Positions 7,188 to 16,751 of a DNA stretch of 33,760 nt are shown here, piece after piece (the stretch's first letter is position 1; each line of letters opens with the position of its first letter). Below the pieces are notes generated by a model that saw only the letters and a list, made by a program, of their open reading frames with translations, made no database searches and had not been told where the DNA came from. Location: IMG/VR virus record IMGVR_UViG_3300006077_000797, positions 1 to 33,760 of that record; one strand, 5' to 3'. The DNA is from a virus. The translations under genes were made by a program, and so were the position numbers.

Positions 7188-8801
7188 TTGAAGAAATTCC
7201 AATATACATCGAATTTTGCAAAATCAAGATGGGATGCACTTAGTATCAACATGGGTGACTTACTTGATAATTGCCGTAAATTCGCAGACATCACAATGCC
7301 GTTTATATTACCGCCTGATGACCAAACACAAGGGTATAGCGCAACTAAGCAGCCACTTAACAACATTACTGCTCGCGGAATTACTAATATATGTTCAAAA
7401 TTGTTGGTTGCGCTTTTACCACCGAATTCAGCATTCTTTAAATTAAATGTAGATGAGCAGACCCTGTTAAATATGGGCGCAAACCCTGATGAAATCGACA
7501 CGATGATGGCTGATATCAACTTAAATTTAAGTCAGATTGAATCGGAGGCCACACGCATTATTGAAAGCTCAACATTGCGCAAGCGATTCTTTGATGCATT
7601 GGTGCTGCTCGTGGTAACGGGTAACGCACTACTTCATGTTGACGTTAAAAACAATGCTAGTCGTACATTTTCGCTGTTAAATTATCGTGTAAACCGCGAC
7701 CACACGGGTGTCGTTCGTGAAATCATACTCAGTGAACAAGTTGAATACAGAAGTCTCGATGATGCAATTCAAAAGCAAATCACTGATGAAGCACCAAGCA
7801 ATAGCGGTGACGATAAATTCATTGAATTACTAACGTACATCTATCTTGAGGACGGTAACTATCATCAATTTCAAGAAATCAATGGCGTCAAAATCAACGG
7901 AACAGACGGAAAGTATCCGATTAACAAAAGTCCGTGGTTGGCAATAAGATTCTCTCAGCGCAATAACAGCGACTACGGAGTCGGATTAATTGAGCAATAT
8001 TACGGAAGTATTTCAGAGTTAGAAAATTATCACATCGCTAGTCGTGATTTTATCACTACAGTCAGTGACGTTAAATTCGGCATTAAAACTGGAAGCTCAT
8101 TAACTCCGCGTAAATTAGCAGCGTTAAAATCGGGAGAGGTCATCGGTAATTGCGATATGAATGACGTTACTGAATTAAAAATCACTCGACAATCTGAACT
8201 GCAAATCATCGAAAAGATGATGGGAACCTTGAAAGCTGAACTCGCACAAATATTCTTACTAACAAGTGGAAATATTCGCAACGCAGAGCGCGTAACAGCG
8301 GAAGAAATACGAATGATTGCGCAAGAGTTGGAGTCATCCCTTGGTGGGACGTATTCGCTACTATCAATAGAGTTACAAAGCCCAATTGTAAGTATCATTC
8401 TTTCGCAGACACCGAGCTTCGCACAGCTTAGTGATGAAGTTTCATTTCAGATAACAACAGGACTTGCAGCCCTTGGTAGAAGTCATGAGTTAGCAAAACT
8501 AGATGAATTCATATCACGTGTAGCTCAATCAAATCCAGAGTCGATAAACTGGGAAGAATACGGAAAACGCGTAGCGACATCACTCGGTATTGACCCTTCA
8601 AATCTATTGAAATCGCAACAACAATTACAACAAGAGCAGATGCAGCAACAAGGCGCACAGATGATGAGTAACATAGGCGCAAGCCCAGACACACAACGTC
8701 AAGCTCAGCAAATGGTAGATGCGTCAGGTGGTGATATCAATAAGATGATGGCTGACGCAGGTGTCACGCCAGAGATGTTACAGCAATTTTCACAGCAGTA
8801 A
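7188..8801 (+). CDS. Portal (head-tail connector), T7 gp8-like
   Basis: This 537-residue protein has almost the same length as T7 gp8 (536). Diagnostic stretches align: ARGITNICSKLLVALLPP, VVTGNALLHV, GTYSLLSIELQSPIV and ITTGLAALGRSHELAKLDE. The ring of 12 subunits forms the DNA gate and the dock for terminase and tail. A Gln-rich tail (residues about 475-500) precedes the C-terminus. The start is TTG with only a weak upstream GGATAAG; the first ATG would be 21 codons inside and would cut conserved sequence. Confidence 0.95.
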   Translation: MKKFQYTSNFAKSRWDALSINMGDLLDNCRKFADITMPFILPPDDQTQGYSATKQPLNNITARGITNICSKLLVALLPPNSAFFKLNVDEQTLLNMGANPDEIDTMMADINLNLSQIESEATRIIESSTLRKRFFDALVLLVVTGNALLHVDVKNNASRTFSLLNYRVNRDHTGVVREIILSEQVEYRSLDDAIQKQITDEAPSNSGDDKFIELLTYIYLEDGNYHQFQEINGVKINGTDGKYPINKSPWLAIRFSQRNNSDYGVGLIEQYYGSISELENYHIASRDFITTVSDVKFGIKTGSSLTPRKLAALKSGEVIGNCDMNDVTELKITRQSELQIIEKMMGTLKAELAQIFLLTSGNIRNAERVTAEEIRMIAQELESSLGGTYSLLSIELQSPIVSIILSQTPSFAQLSDEVSFQITTGLAALGRSHELAKLDEFISRVAQSNPESINWEEYGKRVATSLGIDPSNLLKSQQQLQQEQMQQQGAQMMSNIGASPDTQRQAQQMVDASGGDINKMMADAGVTPEMLQQFSQQ

Positions 8802-8848
8802 ATAACAACAACAAAAACACATCACTACAAACAGGACAAGTTAACGTC

Positions 8849-9013
8849 ATGACAAAAGCAAAAACAGCTAAAAAACAAGAAGCCGAAGTATTAACAGAAG
8901 TATTAATTGATACACCAAACCGACCGACCAAGGTTGATGGAAAAAATGTTGAGTACGTCGAAATCGGCAACGGCTTGATATTGCAAAAATTCACACAAGA
9001 ATCAAAGGAGTAA
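8849..9013 (+). CDS. Small hypothetical protein between portal and scaffold
   Basis: A 54-residue ORF with a Lys-rich N-terminus (MTKAKTAKKQEAE) and a short beta-like segment (VEYVEIGNGLILQKF). CAGGACAAG upstream offers a weak RBS. The gene ends in AAAGGAGTAA, which forms the RBS of the scaffold gene, linking the two. Function unknown; a virion or assembly role is suggested only by position. Confidence 0.6.
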   Translation: MTKAKTAKKQEAEVLTEVLIDTPNRPTKVDGKNVEYVEIGNGLILQKFTQESKE

Positions 9014-9016
9014 TCA

Positions 9017-9772
9017 TTGAGTCTACAAATCGAAACAGAATCACAGGGTGATTCCGTACAAGCAAATGACGCGATTGAGTCAACAACGGACACAGTAACA
9101 AGTGACGTGATTGCCAGACCTGACGATGTACCTGAAAAATTCTGGAATAGCGAAACAAGTGAAATCAACACAAAAGCATTACTTGAATCTTATGTGCATC
9201 TTGAGAAAAAGATATCTAAACCAGAACCAGAAACAGAGCCAGAAACAAAAACAGAAACAAAGCCAGAAACAAAACCAGAATCCGTAAATTTTGATGATGC
9301 AATTCAATCTGCAACTAACGAGTTTCAAGCGGATGGTAAGCTATCAGAAGCTACACTGAAGTCACTTGCTGATATGGGTATTAGTCAAAATCTGGTTGAT
9401 GGATACATCAAAGGTGTCGAGGCTGATAATCAATCTAAACTCAATGAAGTTTACAAAATTTCAGGCTCGGAAGACTCATGGAACGAAATCATGACGTGGG
9501 CAGCATCGAATCTTGACGAAGCAAAAACTAAAGAGCTAAACAAAGGGCTGGCTAGTGATGACGAGCGAGTTAACGCGGCAGTCGAATTAAAATCATTGTT
9601 CGACAAAGCTGCGCACACCCCACAAGTAGTTATTGGTGGTCAACCAGTAACAAACTCTGATAATGGCACATTCAAATCACAAGCAGAACTAGTAGCTGCA
9701 ATGTCCGACCCTCGATATAAGCACGATACGGACTACCAGCAAAAGGTTCATGCGCGTCTAGCTAAGATGTAA
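9017..9772 (+). CDS. Capsid scaffolding protein, T7 gp9-like
   Basis: A 251-residue acidic, helical protein (T7 gp9 has 307) just before the capsid gene. The N-terminal DVPEKFWNSET and the C-terminal MSDPRYKHD...QQKVHARLAKM pattern are typical of podoviral scaffolds, the C-terminus being the capsid-binding end. Residues 74-91 form a Pro-Glu-Thr-rich repeat. The start is TTG, well supported by AAAGGAG 6 nt upstream. It should be absent from mature virions. Confidence 0.9.
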   Translation: MSLQIETESQGDSVQANDAIESTTDTVTSDVIARPDDVPEKFWNSETSEINTKALLESYVHLEKKISKPEPETEPETKTETKPETKPESVNFDDAIQSATNEFQADGKLSEATLKSLADMGISQNLVDGYIKGVEADNQSKLNEVYKISGSEDSWNEIMTWAASNLDEAKTKELNKGLASDDERVNAAVELKSLFDKAAHTPQVVIGGQPVTNSDNGTFKSQAELVAAMSDPRYKHDTDYQQKVHARLAKM

Positions 9773-9784
9773 TGTTATCAAGCT

Positions 9785-9792
9785 ATAAATAC
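9785..9792 (+). promoter_or_regulatory. Phage promoter-like motif ATAAATAC before capsid
   Basis: The sequence CTATAAATACGG sits in the scaffold-capsid gap and is followed at once by the hairpin at 9793-9830. Confidence 0.55.
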
Positions 9793-9835
9793 GGATTAAC
9801 AGTTTTGATGATTAGCTGTTAATCCCTTTTTCTTT
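9793..9835 (+). terminator. Terminator-like hairpin starting at the promoter motif
   Basis: A perfect 10-bp stem, GGATTAACAG (9793-9802) with CTGTTAATCC (9816-9825), is followed by CTTTTTCTTTT. It either ends scaffold read-through or caps the 5' end of capsid mRNA. Confidence 0.7.
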
Positions 9836-9861
9836 TAATCATTACAGCAAAACAAAAAAAA

Positions 9862-10003
9862 GAAATACACCTTCGACACAGATGAACCCTACGTTCAGAC
9901 CGCTAGTGCGCTAGTGACAATCTCAAACCTACATTCATAAATTCCGTCGAACACCTCTTTGTATTTCACCTTTCGAGAAATTCTTCTCACAAATAAATGT
10001 AGG
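9862..10003 (+). promoter_or_regulatory. Structured leader of the capsid mRNA with competing stems
   Basis: Stem A joins GAAATACA (9862-9869) and TTCGAC (9872-9877) to GTCGAA (9946-9951) and TGTATTTC (9960-9967). Stem B joins CCTACATT (9928-9935) to AATGTAGG (9996-10003), which includes the capsid RBS (TAGGA). One arm of B lies inside A and the other outside, so they form either a pseudoknot or a switch. An 8-bp direct repeat (CGCTAGTG twice) lies at 9901-9916 inside the A loop. Confidence 0.5.
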
Positions 10004-10014
10004 AAATTATTACA

Positions 10015-10953
10015 ATGGCATTTTCATTACCCGGTCAGGACAAGCTAACAGGCTCCGACTTAGCTCTTTACGAAAAAATTTCAACTGGTCAAATCCTGAC
10101 TGGCTTTCAAACAAAATTAAAGTTTAACGGCTTAATCACAACAAAAACCATCCCAAATGGCGTAGGTGCAAAATTCAAAATCGTTGGTGATTCTGATGAA
10201 GGCTCATTACACACCAAGGGCGGCGCAATCACTGGTGACTCTCTGTATCGCTCAGAGAAGTTAATCTCTTTGACGGATACAATTCAAAAAGCATTCTTGT
10301 TAGCTGAAGAAGATATCTCATTTTCTGACATTAACGAACAGCAATTGCACTCTGAAAAAATCTCAGAAACTTTAGCGAATCGTTTTGATGCTGATATTTG
10401 TCGAGCAGTAATCGCATCAGCACGAAGTGCAACAGAAGTTATCCCGAATATGGGTGCAGGTACACGTATGTTGAATGTTGCACAAACAGCAGATGGCATC
10501 TATCAAGCTATCGTAGCTGCAAGCGTAGCGATGGAAGAAAAAGGCGTTACTGCATCTTTACATTGCTTCCTAGCACCTGCGGAATTCAGTTTACTACGTA
10601 ACGATTCTCGTGTTATCTCAGTGGACAACGGTGGAGCTTCCACGGGAGGTATATCTGGTCACGTAATGACTCTCGATGTTAACGGCGTGACAGTTATGAG
10701 CTACAACAAGGTATTCAAGAAAGATGAATCAGCCAATGCGAATCTGGATGCTCATTTGAAGTTCAATAACACAACCATCTTAGGTGTTGTTTTCTCTATG
10801 GAAGCGGCAGGTGTCGTTAACCTTAAAGGTGTATCAACCACGTTCGATTGGTTACCAGAAAAAGCCTCTTATCAATTACGTGGCTCATTTTTAAATGGCG
10901 TTGACTTATTAAACCCTGCCTGTGCAATCGCACTAGATAGTGCAGCAGCTTAA
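10015..10953 (+). CDS. Major capsid protein, T7 gp10-like
   Basis: A 312-residue HK97-fold type shell protein (T7 gp10A has 345). The N-terminal GDKLTGSDLALYEKISTGQILTGFQ-like region, the ELADRFDAD-type helix (ETLANRFDADICRAVI), and the C-terminal LRGSFLNGVDLLNP follow the family pattern. It lies directly after the scaffold, has its own promoter motif and long structured leader, and is followed by a strong terminator with a UUCG loop, just as T7 gene 10 precedes T-phi. TAGGA lies 10 nt before the ATG. I saw no slippery site or second reading frame for a gp10B-like product. Confidence 0.93.
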   Translation: MAFSLPGQDKLTGSDLALYEKISTGQILTGFQTKLKFNGLITTKTIPNGVGAKFKIVGDSDEGSLHTKGGAITGDSLYRSEKLISLTDTIQKAFLLAEEDISFSDINEQQLHSEKISETLANRFDADICRAVIASARSATEVIPNMGAGTRMLNVAQTADGIYQAIVAASVAMEEKGVTASLHCFLAPAEFSLLRNDSRVISVDNGGASTGGISGHVMTLDVNGVTVMSYNKVFKKDESANANLDAHLKFNNTTILGVVFSMEAAGVVNLKGVSTTFDWLPEKASYQLRGSFLNGVDLLNPACAIALDSAAA

Positions 10954-10979
10954 CTAGTTAACCATTGGTTTGAATAGAC

Positions 10980-11007
10980 AAAAAGGCCATCTTCGGATGG
11001 TCTTTTT
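10980..11007 (+). terminator. Terminator after capsid gene (T-phi equivalent)
   Basis: GGCCATC (10985-10991) and GATGGTC (10996-11002) close a UUCG tetraloop, one G-T wobble, with flanking A and T runs (AAAAA, TTTTT). Position matches the T7 late terminator. Confidence 0.9.
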
Positions 11008-11014
11008 GTCCGTA

Positions 11015-11022
11015 ATAAATAC
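11015..11022 (+). promoter_or_regulatory. Phage promoter-like motif ATAAATAC
   Basis: It lies directly after the capsid terminator and 39 nt before the adaptor gene, restarting transcription of the tail genes. No 5' hairpin is evident here. Confidence 0.55.
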
Positions 11023-11061
11023 AGGAATCAAACCCTAACAACAAATAGAGAATCCATCATC

Positions 11062-11622
11062 ATGATGAAATTAGATGCAATCAACTCAATGCTCATGTAT
11101 GTCGGATTGCCACCGATTGCAACACTGCAAGATTGCGACAACATACTACCTGCCGCGCAAGCACTGATTGCACTCGATTTAGCGAACCAAACAGGTCAAT
11201 CAAGGGGGTGGATATTCAACACAGACAAACAAATTACATTAGCACTCGCTACCGATGAAATCCCCTTACCTGCAAATGCGTTAAACGTCATTAACAATCC
11301 ATCACTAGTGAAGCGCGGTACAAAGATTTACGACACTGATAACAATACGTACAAGTTCACATTAGCACAAGTTGTAAACCTCGTTTCCGAAGTGAATTTT
11401 GATGATTTGCCAACTTCAGCACAACGATACATTTTAGCACTAGCGACCCGTGAATTCTCAATGTCACAAACCGCTAGTTCAAGTGCTGACCAACTACTCG
11501 GGCAGCGAGTTCGTGAAGCATTGAGTGACTTAATGCAAATCGAGTTAGACGCAGAGCCAATTGCGAACCTTATCGACACATCAAAAGCCGTGCTGACACC
11601 GAACGATTGGAGAAACAAGTAA
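11062..11622 (+). CDS. Tail adaptor (tail tubular protein A), T7 gp11-like
   Basis: A 186-residue protein (T7 gp11 has 196) expected to form the 12-mer ring between portal and nozzle. SMLMYVGLPPIATL, QSRGWIFNTDKQITL and LATREFSMSQTAS match the family's blocks. It starts at a double ATG after a weak AGAG. The stop is followed one base later by the nozzle start. Confidence 0.92.
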   Translation: MMKLDAINSMLMYVGLPPIATLQDCDNILPAAQALIALDLANQTGQSRGWIFNTDKQITLALATDEIPLPANALNVINNPSLVKRGTKIYDTDNNTYKFTLAQVVNLVSEVNFDDLPTSAQRYILALATREFSMSQTASSSADQLLGQRVREALSDLMQIELDAEPIANLIDTSKAVLTPNDWRNK

Positions 11623-11623
11623 G

Positions 11624-13777
11624 ATGGCAATCATCACAACAACCATCAGCAACATCCACGGCGGAATATCACAACAACCTGCACGAAAGCGAAATGCGAA
11701 CCAAGTAAGCAGCGCACTTAACGCCTCATTCTCCGTTGTTGATGGTGCAAGCAAGCGCAATCCACTGAAGTACAAGCACCACATATCAGCTTTAAATCAA
11801 GCGAATGCGAAATATCACGTTATCGACCGTGATGATACAGAGCAGTATCTTGTAAAAATTATCAGTGGACAAATCAAAGTGTACGACTTGCACACAGGTA
11901 ACGAGAAAGCCGTTAACTATCCAGAAGGTGTTGATTACATAACAACAACAGGCAAGCCCAACGAGGTTTTCGAACTGAAAACACTTGCAGATTACACGTT
12001 CATAACAAATAAAACTGTTCGCACAGCAATGCATGAATCTATCGTTATAGACCAAGCAGAGCCACCAGTGTACTGGCAAGATTTTGACTTTGATAATGAG
12101 GATTTCACCGAAGGCCGTAGACCGACACGGGTGTGGATACCGAATCCCGCAGGGACGTTTCTGTCTGGCAGTGTCAGCATATTTGCAGAGTTACCGAAGT
12201 CATCCGACCCTGCACCACCACAGCAGAACAGCGTGTACAAGGTACAAGGAGATGAAAATAGAAGAGCTAGACCTTATTACGTTCGTCGTGATGGTCAGTC
12301 GTGGATTGAATGCACAAAGCCGAATATTCAAAACTCAATTAACAACCTTACAATGCCGTGGGCTCTGCGAAGTAATAATGACGGCACGTTTGACTTTATT
12401 CCGTTTAATTTCGACCCACGCCGCGTTGGTGATGAGGAATCAAATCCGCCACCATCATTTGTAGGTAATTTCATTAAAGATATTATCTTCCACAGAAACA
12501 GGCTTGGCTTTGTGAGTTGTCAAAATTTAATATTATCAAGAAGTGGAGACTTCAAAACCTTCTTTCGAAGCACAGTAGCGCAATCACTACTTGATGATGA
12601 CATGATTGATATCAACACCAATTCATCAACAGGCTCCGACTTAGAATGGGCAGTACCAAGTAAAAGTGGGCTACTATTATTCTCAACAAAAGAACAGCAC
12701 TTACTTGATAGCAGTGAAACATTAACACCAACAAAATTAAGATTGAACTTAGCGACAAGTTATCGTGCAAGTAAAATATGTGAACCAATATCACTTGGCG
12801 CAGACACTTACTTCCCAACCCAGTCAGGCGCAAGCTCAAAATTACAACGGTACTTTACACAAGGTGATTCACTACTAAATCAAGCGAGCGATATCACAGC
12901 ACACACTCCGAATCTTCTTGATAGTGACATCTACCAGTTAGCAGGTAGTGCAATTAATGATACTGTGTTCGCAATCAGTAAAAGTAATCCGAATACGATT
13001 TACACGTATGAATTTTATTTTCAAGGTGACGAACAGGTACAGAGCGCATGGAGCGTACAATCATTTGATAATCACGTAATCACACACATCCACGCAATCG
13101 GCAACTTACTTTATGTTGTCTCTGAAAAAGCTGACGGAATATTCGTATCAACAATGAATATTGAAAAGCCGAAAGCGAATGAGATTCACGTTGATAATCA
13201 ACAGGTAGTGACAGGCACATACAATGACACACTAAAAGAATCAATCATCGGCGTAAATTACGATATTAATCAAGTCGATTTCTCCGTATTCAGTGATGAT
13301 GGCATCCAAGTCAATCCTGTTAATGTGAGCTTTATTGATGGACGTACAATTAAAGTCAAAGAAAACCGAGGTGACCCAACAGGTGCGTCAATTCCGTACA
13401 TAATCGGCAATCTGTACGAATTCAATATCGAGTTAAGCGAACAATTCCTACGTGACTCTCGTGGAGCACCTGTTAATAGCGAGAAAACATTACTTAAATC
13501 GGTATCACCGAGCTTCACGAACAGTCACGATTTTAAAATCAACATCAACCCTTACGGTCAAGATACAAATCAGTGGAATCGGTCATTCACCATCAACACC
13601 GTCGGTGACAGCATCAAAATAGACGAGCTTACCTTTGAATCTGGAAGTCAATTATTTGCCGTTGGCGGCTTTACTGATAAAGCAAAAATCAATATCACAT
13701 CAAAATCCCCATACCCAGTAACAATCACCTCAATTACTTACGAGCTACGAAGTTCGACGCGAGGTAATATTCAGTAA
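11624..13777 (+). CDS. Tail nozzle (tail tubular protein B), T7 gp12-like
   Basis: A 717-residue beta-rich protein (T7 gp12 has 794) expected as hexamer at the tail tip. The N-terminus NIHGGISQQPARKRNANQV and GNFIKDIIFHRNRLGFVSCQN are hallmarks of the family. RRPTRVWIPNP resembles the segment after the first domain. It is tightly packed between the adaptor and gp13-like genes. Confidence 0.94.
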   Translation: MAIITTTISNIHGGISQQPARKRNANQVSSALNASFSVVDGASKRNPLKYKHHISALNQANAKYHVIDRDDTEQYLVKIISGQIKVYDLHTGNEKAVNYPEGVDYITTTGKPNEVFELKTLADYTFITNKTVRTAMHESIVIDQAEPPVYWQDFDFDNEDFTEGRRPTRVWIPNPAGTFLSGSVSIFAELPKSSDPAPPQQNSVYKVQGDENRRARPYYVRRDGQSWIECTKPNIQNSINNLTMPWALRSNNDGTFDFIPFNFDPRRVGDEESNPPPSFVGNFIKDIIFHRNRLGFVSCQNLILSRSGDFKTFFRSTVAQSLLDDDMIDINTNSSTGSDLEWAVPSKSGLLLFSTKEQHLLDSSETLTPTKLRLNLATSYRASKICEPISLGADTYFPTQSGASSKLQRYFTQGDSLLNQASDITAHTPNLLDSDIYQLAGSAINDTVFAISKSNPNTIYTYEFYFQGDEQVQSAWSVQSFDNHVITHIHAIGNLLYVVSEKADGIFVSTMNIEKPKANEIHVDNQQVVTGTYNDTLKESIIGVNYDINQVDFSVFSDDGIQVNPVNVSFIDGRTIKVKENRGDPTGASIPYIIGNLYEFNIELSEQFLRDSRGAPVNSEKTLLKSVSPSFTNSHDFKININPYGQDTNQWNRSFTINTVGDSIKIDELTFESGSQLFAVGGFTDKAKINITSKSPYPVTITSITYELRSSTRGNIQ

Positions 13778-13778
13778 T

Positions 13779-14243
13779 ATGGGCAACTACACAATACAGA
13801 GAGTATCCAGCATGATTACTGTAAACGTTGTCGCCGTACTTCTGCGCCAAGCTGATACTGATGAGGTCACCCGAATGGGTTACAAAAACGGATTTGAAGC
13901 GGTGCTGGAATCGGTTCGCTCAAGCAGTGATGATTGTTACATAGTGCACGATAAAATAACAATGACCCCGTTTTGTATTTTCGGTGTTTCGTTAACCACA
14001 GGCGTCACCCCTGCACCGTGGTTGCTATGTACCGACAAAATCAACACACACAAACGCGGCTTACTCAAAAAAGCAAGACCAATTATTGATGCATTTAAAG
14101 ATAAGTACAAACATCTATCGAACTACGTTTCCATTGATAATGATAATGCAATCAAATTCATCCATCATCTTGGCTTTGAGTTTGGTAGCATCGTCAACTT
14201 TAATGGGAATAAATTCATTAATTTCACAATGGAGAAAAAATAA
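13779..14243 (+). CDS. T7 gp13-like internal protein (GNAT-like)
   Basis: A 154-residue protein (T7 gp13 has 138). The end, KLIxxFKDKYKHLSNYVSIDNDNAIKFIHHLGFEF, matches the T7 pattern YRDKMLEKYDTLWNYV..IRFLKTIGAVF, an acetyltransferase-like fold needed for virion assembly. An internal ATG at 13812 gives MITVNVV, close to the T7 start MMTIRP, and may be the true start; GAGAG precedes it. The stop overlaps the next ATG. Confidence 0.85.
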   Translation: MGNYTIQRVSSMITVNVVAVLLRQADTDEVTRMGYKNGFEAVLESVRSSSDDCYIVHDKITMTPFCIFGVSLTTGVTPAPWLLCTDKINTHKRGLLKKARPIIDAFKDKYKHLSNYVSIDNDNAIKFIHHLGFEFGSIVNFNGNKFINFTMEKK

Positions 14244-14698
14244 TGGCGGCTTATGCAATAGCAATGCTAATTATCGCAATAGCATCAACAGCAGTTCAAT
14301 ATAAAACAGCAGAAAATCAAGCTGATGCAAACAAGGATTTTCTCGAAAAACAACACAAAATAACAACAGATAATCTTGAAGATGAAGCTAATGATGCAGC
14401 ATCGATAGCATCAAAAAAAGCCATGAAGCAAAGAGCTATGATTCACGCCGCAACAGGTGAAATGGGTTTAGGGGGAGCAACAGCAGACCAATACATCGAT
14501 GATTCTTTATTTGCTGAGCAAGAGGAGGTTGAGCGCATCAACTACAAACGAAGAAAAGAGCTTGAGCGAGCCAAAACCCAAGCCGAGGGCGGCACTCAAT
14601 ATGGCGGCAACAAGATTGCAGCAGGACTGCAAATCGGTGGAGCTATCGCCAACTATGGAGCCACAAGTAAAAACGCACAAACAGACGAGAAGATATAG
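14243..14698 (+). CDS. Internal virion protein, T7 gp14-like
   Basis: A 151-residue protein (T7 gp14 has 196), ejected into the outer membrane during infection in T7. Residues 3-17 are hydrophobic (YAIAMLIIAIASTAV), then a long charged helix, then a Gly/Ala-rich end. Position after gp13 and before gp15 and the start overlap (TAATG) support the call. Confidence 0.85.
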   Translation: MAAYAIAMLIIAIASTAVQYKTAENQADANKDFLEKQHKITTDNLEDEANDAASIASKKAMKQRAMIHAATGEMGLGGATADQYIDDSLFAEQEEVERINYKRRKELERAKTQAEGGTQYGGNKIAAGLQIGGAIANYGATSKNAQTDEKI

Positions 14699-14700
14699 CA

Positions 14701-16749
14701 ATGCCAAAACTTCAAGGTAGCATCAAAAAACAACTCGGATTACCACAACTTGACACCAACCGAACTACGAGCATAAGCGTAACACCATTAAGTGCTCGCC
14801 GATTACCACAAAACCCAGCAGGACAACAAATCACGCAAGCACTCGGTATATTGAATCGCGGAGTTCAGCAACTCAACTACGCCGAGCGCAGGTCTGACGC
14901 AGTTGACAGGCAAAATCAAGCAAAACTCGACAGAGAAAACGAGGCACTCGAGTCAGCACAAGCACAAAACAAGGCTATTGATTTTTCGATTGAGCTAAAT
15001 GCAGCTTACGACGGCTCAACCGGTGCATTTGAAAACAAAGCAGATATGACACCCGACGAAGTATCGTCGGTATTCAAGCAAGAATTTACAAAATTCGGCA
15101 GTGCATACACGGATAAACATACACAAAAAGCAGTTAATCACGTTTACAATAAAGCGCGTCAAAACATTACTAGCACTCATCATGGATTCGTTATTGACGA
15201 GATGAGCAAACGTAAAGTTAACGAAGTCACTTCGCTTGGTATAAAAACCATTACCGCAAACCCTGATTCGTTTGATATGAACGCACTACAAGCACAACTG
15301 CGTGACTTGAAGTTACCTGCAAATTTGCGAGACAGTGTTGAATTCAGCATCATCACAACAGCAGCGCAAGAACTTGGTGACGCAAAGGTACTTGACAATT
15401 TGCGCGGAACCCGAAAGGACGGAAACCTTAAAATTGGCTCAACTCCGAAATACGCTAAAGCACTTAAAGAAGTCACTAACAGTATTAATCTAAGCAACAA
15501 ACGCAAGATTGCAGAAGATGAATACGACAAATACTCAACAATGCTTGAACGCGCACTACGAAGCAATATCACGAACACTGAAATACTTGATAGCAACATC
15601 ACTCCGCAACACAAATCAACACTACTTTCACATATCAGTAAGCGACAAAAACAATCTCGCGATATGACAGGCTACATTGAGTCGAAAAACGCTAATGGTG
15701 ATGCACCATTGGCGAACACAGCCGCAAACAGGAAAACTGCCGACATTGGGTATCAAGCAGACAAAAAATCACTTGACGCAAAAGGTATCGAACCAGAAAC
15801 GCGTGACGCAATGCTAATACAAACCTTTGAATCCACAGGTATTATCCCACCATCATTTACCGCACAAGTAAAAGCAGACCTATCATCAGCCGATGAAGAA
15901 AAACAGGGTTACGCACTAAAGCTTATCAATCTTACGTCGGAATCCCTTGATGATGGTGCAAGTAAGTTTACTAATGATGAGCTATTAGCGGCAACAATCT
16001 ATCGCTATAACGGAAACCCAGTTGAAGCAATTCGCATTGTTGAACAAGGAAAAAACATTGATGACAACCAACGAAAATCACTAAAGATAATATTCAAAAA
16101 AGACATCGATACTGACGCGATATTAACAGAACTCAATAATGATAAATTCGATAATAACGGATGGTTCGATTTTAGTGATTTAGAAGTAACAAGCAAACTA
16201 TCAAATAGCTTCAATAAAGTATTTGAACATTATTACATTGCCACTAACGGAAACGCTGAAGCTGCACAAGAGCTTGCTTACAATAAAATCTCAAAAGATT
16301 GGTCAGTAAGTGAGATTAACGGAATAAAACGAGTGCAATTTATGCCGCCAGAATCGGTTAATTTTGGCCAAAAGAATAACGATTGGTTGCAGCATGACTT
16401 TCAATTGTTTAGCGAGAAATATGGTGCTAAGCCAAGCGACTTTCAGTTAGTGACTGATGTAATCACGGTTAACTCAAAAAACAAAAAATCATGGTCAGTA
16501 ATGAAACGCGATAAGTACGGAATGCTAACCTTGCTACGCGATGATGATGGCAACATTGTTCGCTATAAGCCATCTATTAATTCATACATCAAACAGCTTG
16601 ACGAACTAAATAACAGTGACGAATTAAGTGCGCTAAAAGATGAAAACTGGAAGAAAGCACAGCGCATCCGCTCGATTTACCAACAGCGCAAAAAACTTGA
16701 AAAATCCCACCCTGAGCTATTCAACACTTACGGACAGCAAAAATACTAA
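14701..16749 (+). CDS. Internal core protein, T7 gp15-like
   Basis: A 682-residue largely alpha-helical protein (T7 gp15 has 747). The N-terminal GILNRGVQQLNYAERR helix and the helical repeats fit gp15, which with gp16 builds the inner core and the periplasmic tube for DNA entry. Sequence similarity in this family is low, so the call leans on position, length and composition. Confidence 0.85.
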   Translation: MPKLQGSIKKQLGLPQLDTNRTTSISVTPLSARRLPQNPAGQQITQALGILNRGVQQLNYAERRSDAVDRQNQAKLDRENEALESAQAQNKAIDFSIELNAAYDGSTGAFENKADMTPDEVSSVFKQEFTKFGSAYTDKHTQKAVNHVYNKARQNITSTHHGFVIDEMSKRKVNEVTSLGIKTITANPDSFDMNALQAQLRDLKLPANLRDSVEFSIITTAAQELGDAKVLDNLRGTRKDGNLKIGSTPKYAKALKEVTNSINLSNKRKIAEDEYDKYSTMLERALRSNITNTEILDSNITPQHKSTLLSHISKRQKQSRDMTGYIESKNANGDAPLANTAANRKTADIGYQADKKSLDAKGIEPETRDAMLIQTFESTGIIPPSFTAQVKADLSSADEEKQGYALKLINLTSESLDDGASKFTNDELLAATIYRYNGNPVEAIRIVEQGKNIDDNQRKSLKIIFKKDIDTDAILTELNNDKFDNNGWFDFSDLEVTSKLSNSFNKVFEHYYIATNGNAEAAQELAYNKISKDWSVSEINGIKRVQFMPPESVNFGQKNNDWLQHDFQLFSEKYGAKPSDFQLVTDVITVNSKNKKSWSVMKRDKYGMLTLLRDDDGNIVRYKPSINSYIKQLDELNNSDELSALKDENWKKAQRIRSIYQQRKKLEKSHPELFNTYGQQKY

Positions 16750-16751
16750 CC

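Noticed and set aside
10900-10953. Frameshifted minor capsid protein like T7 gp10B
   Set aside because: No slippery run or extended overlapping frame is evident before the terminator.
10951-10962. Palindrome TTAACTAGTTAA at the capsid stop codon
   Set aside because: Short, AT-rich and without a T-run; the real terminator follows 18 nt later.
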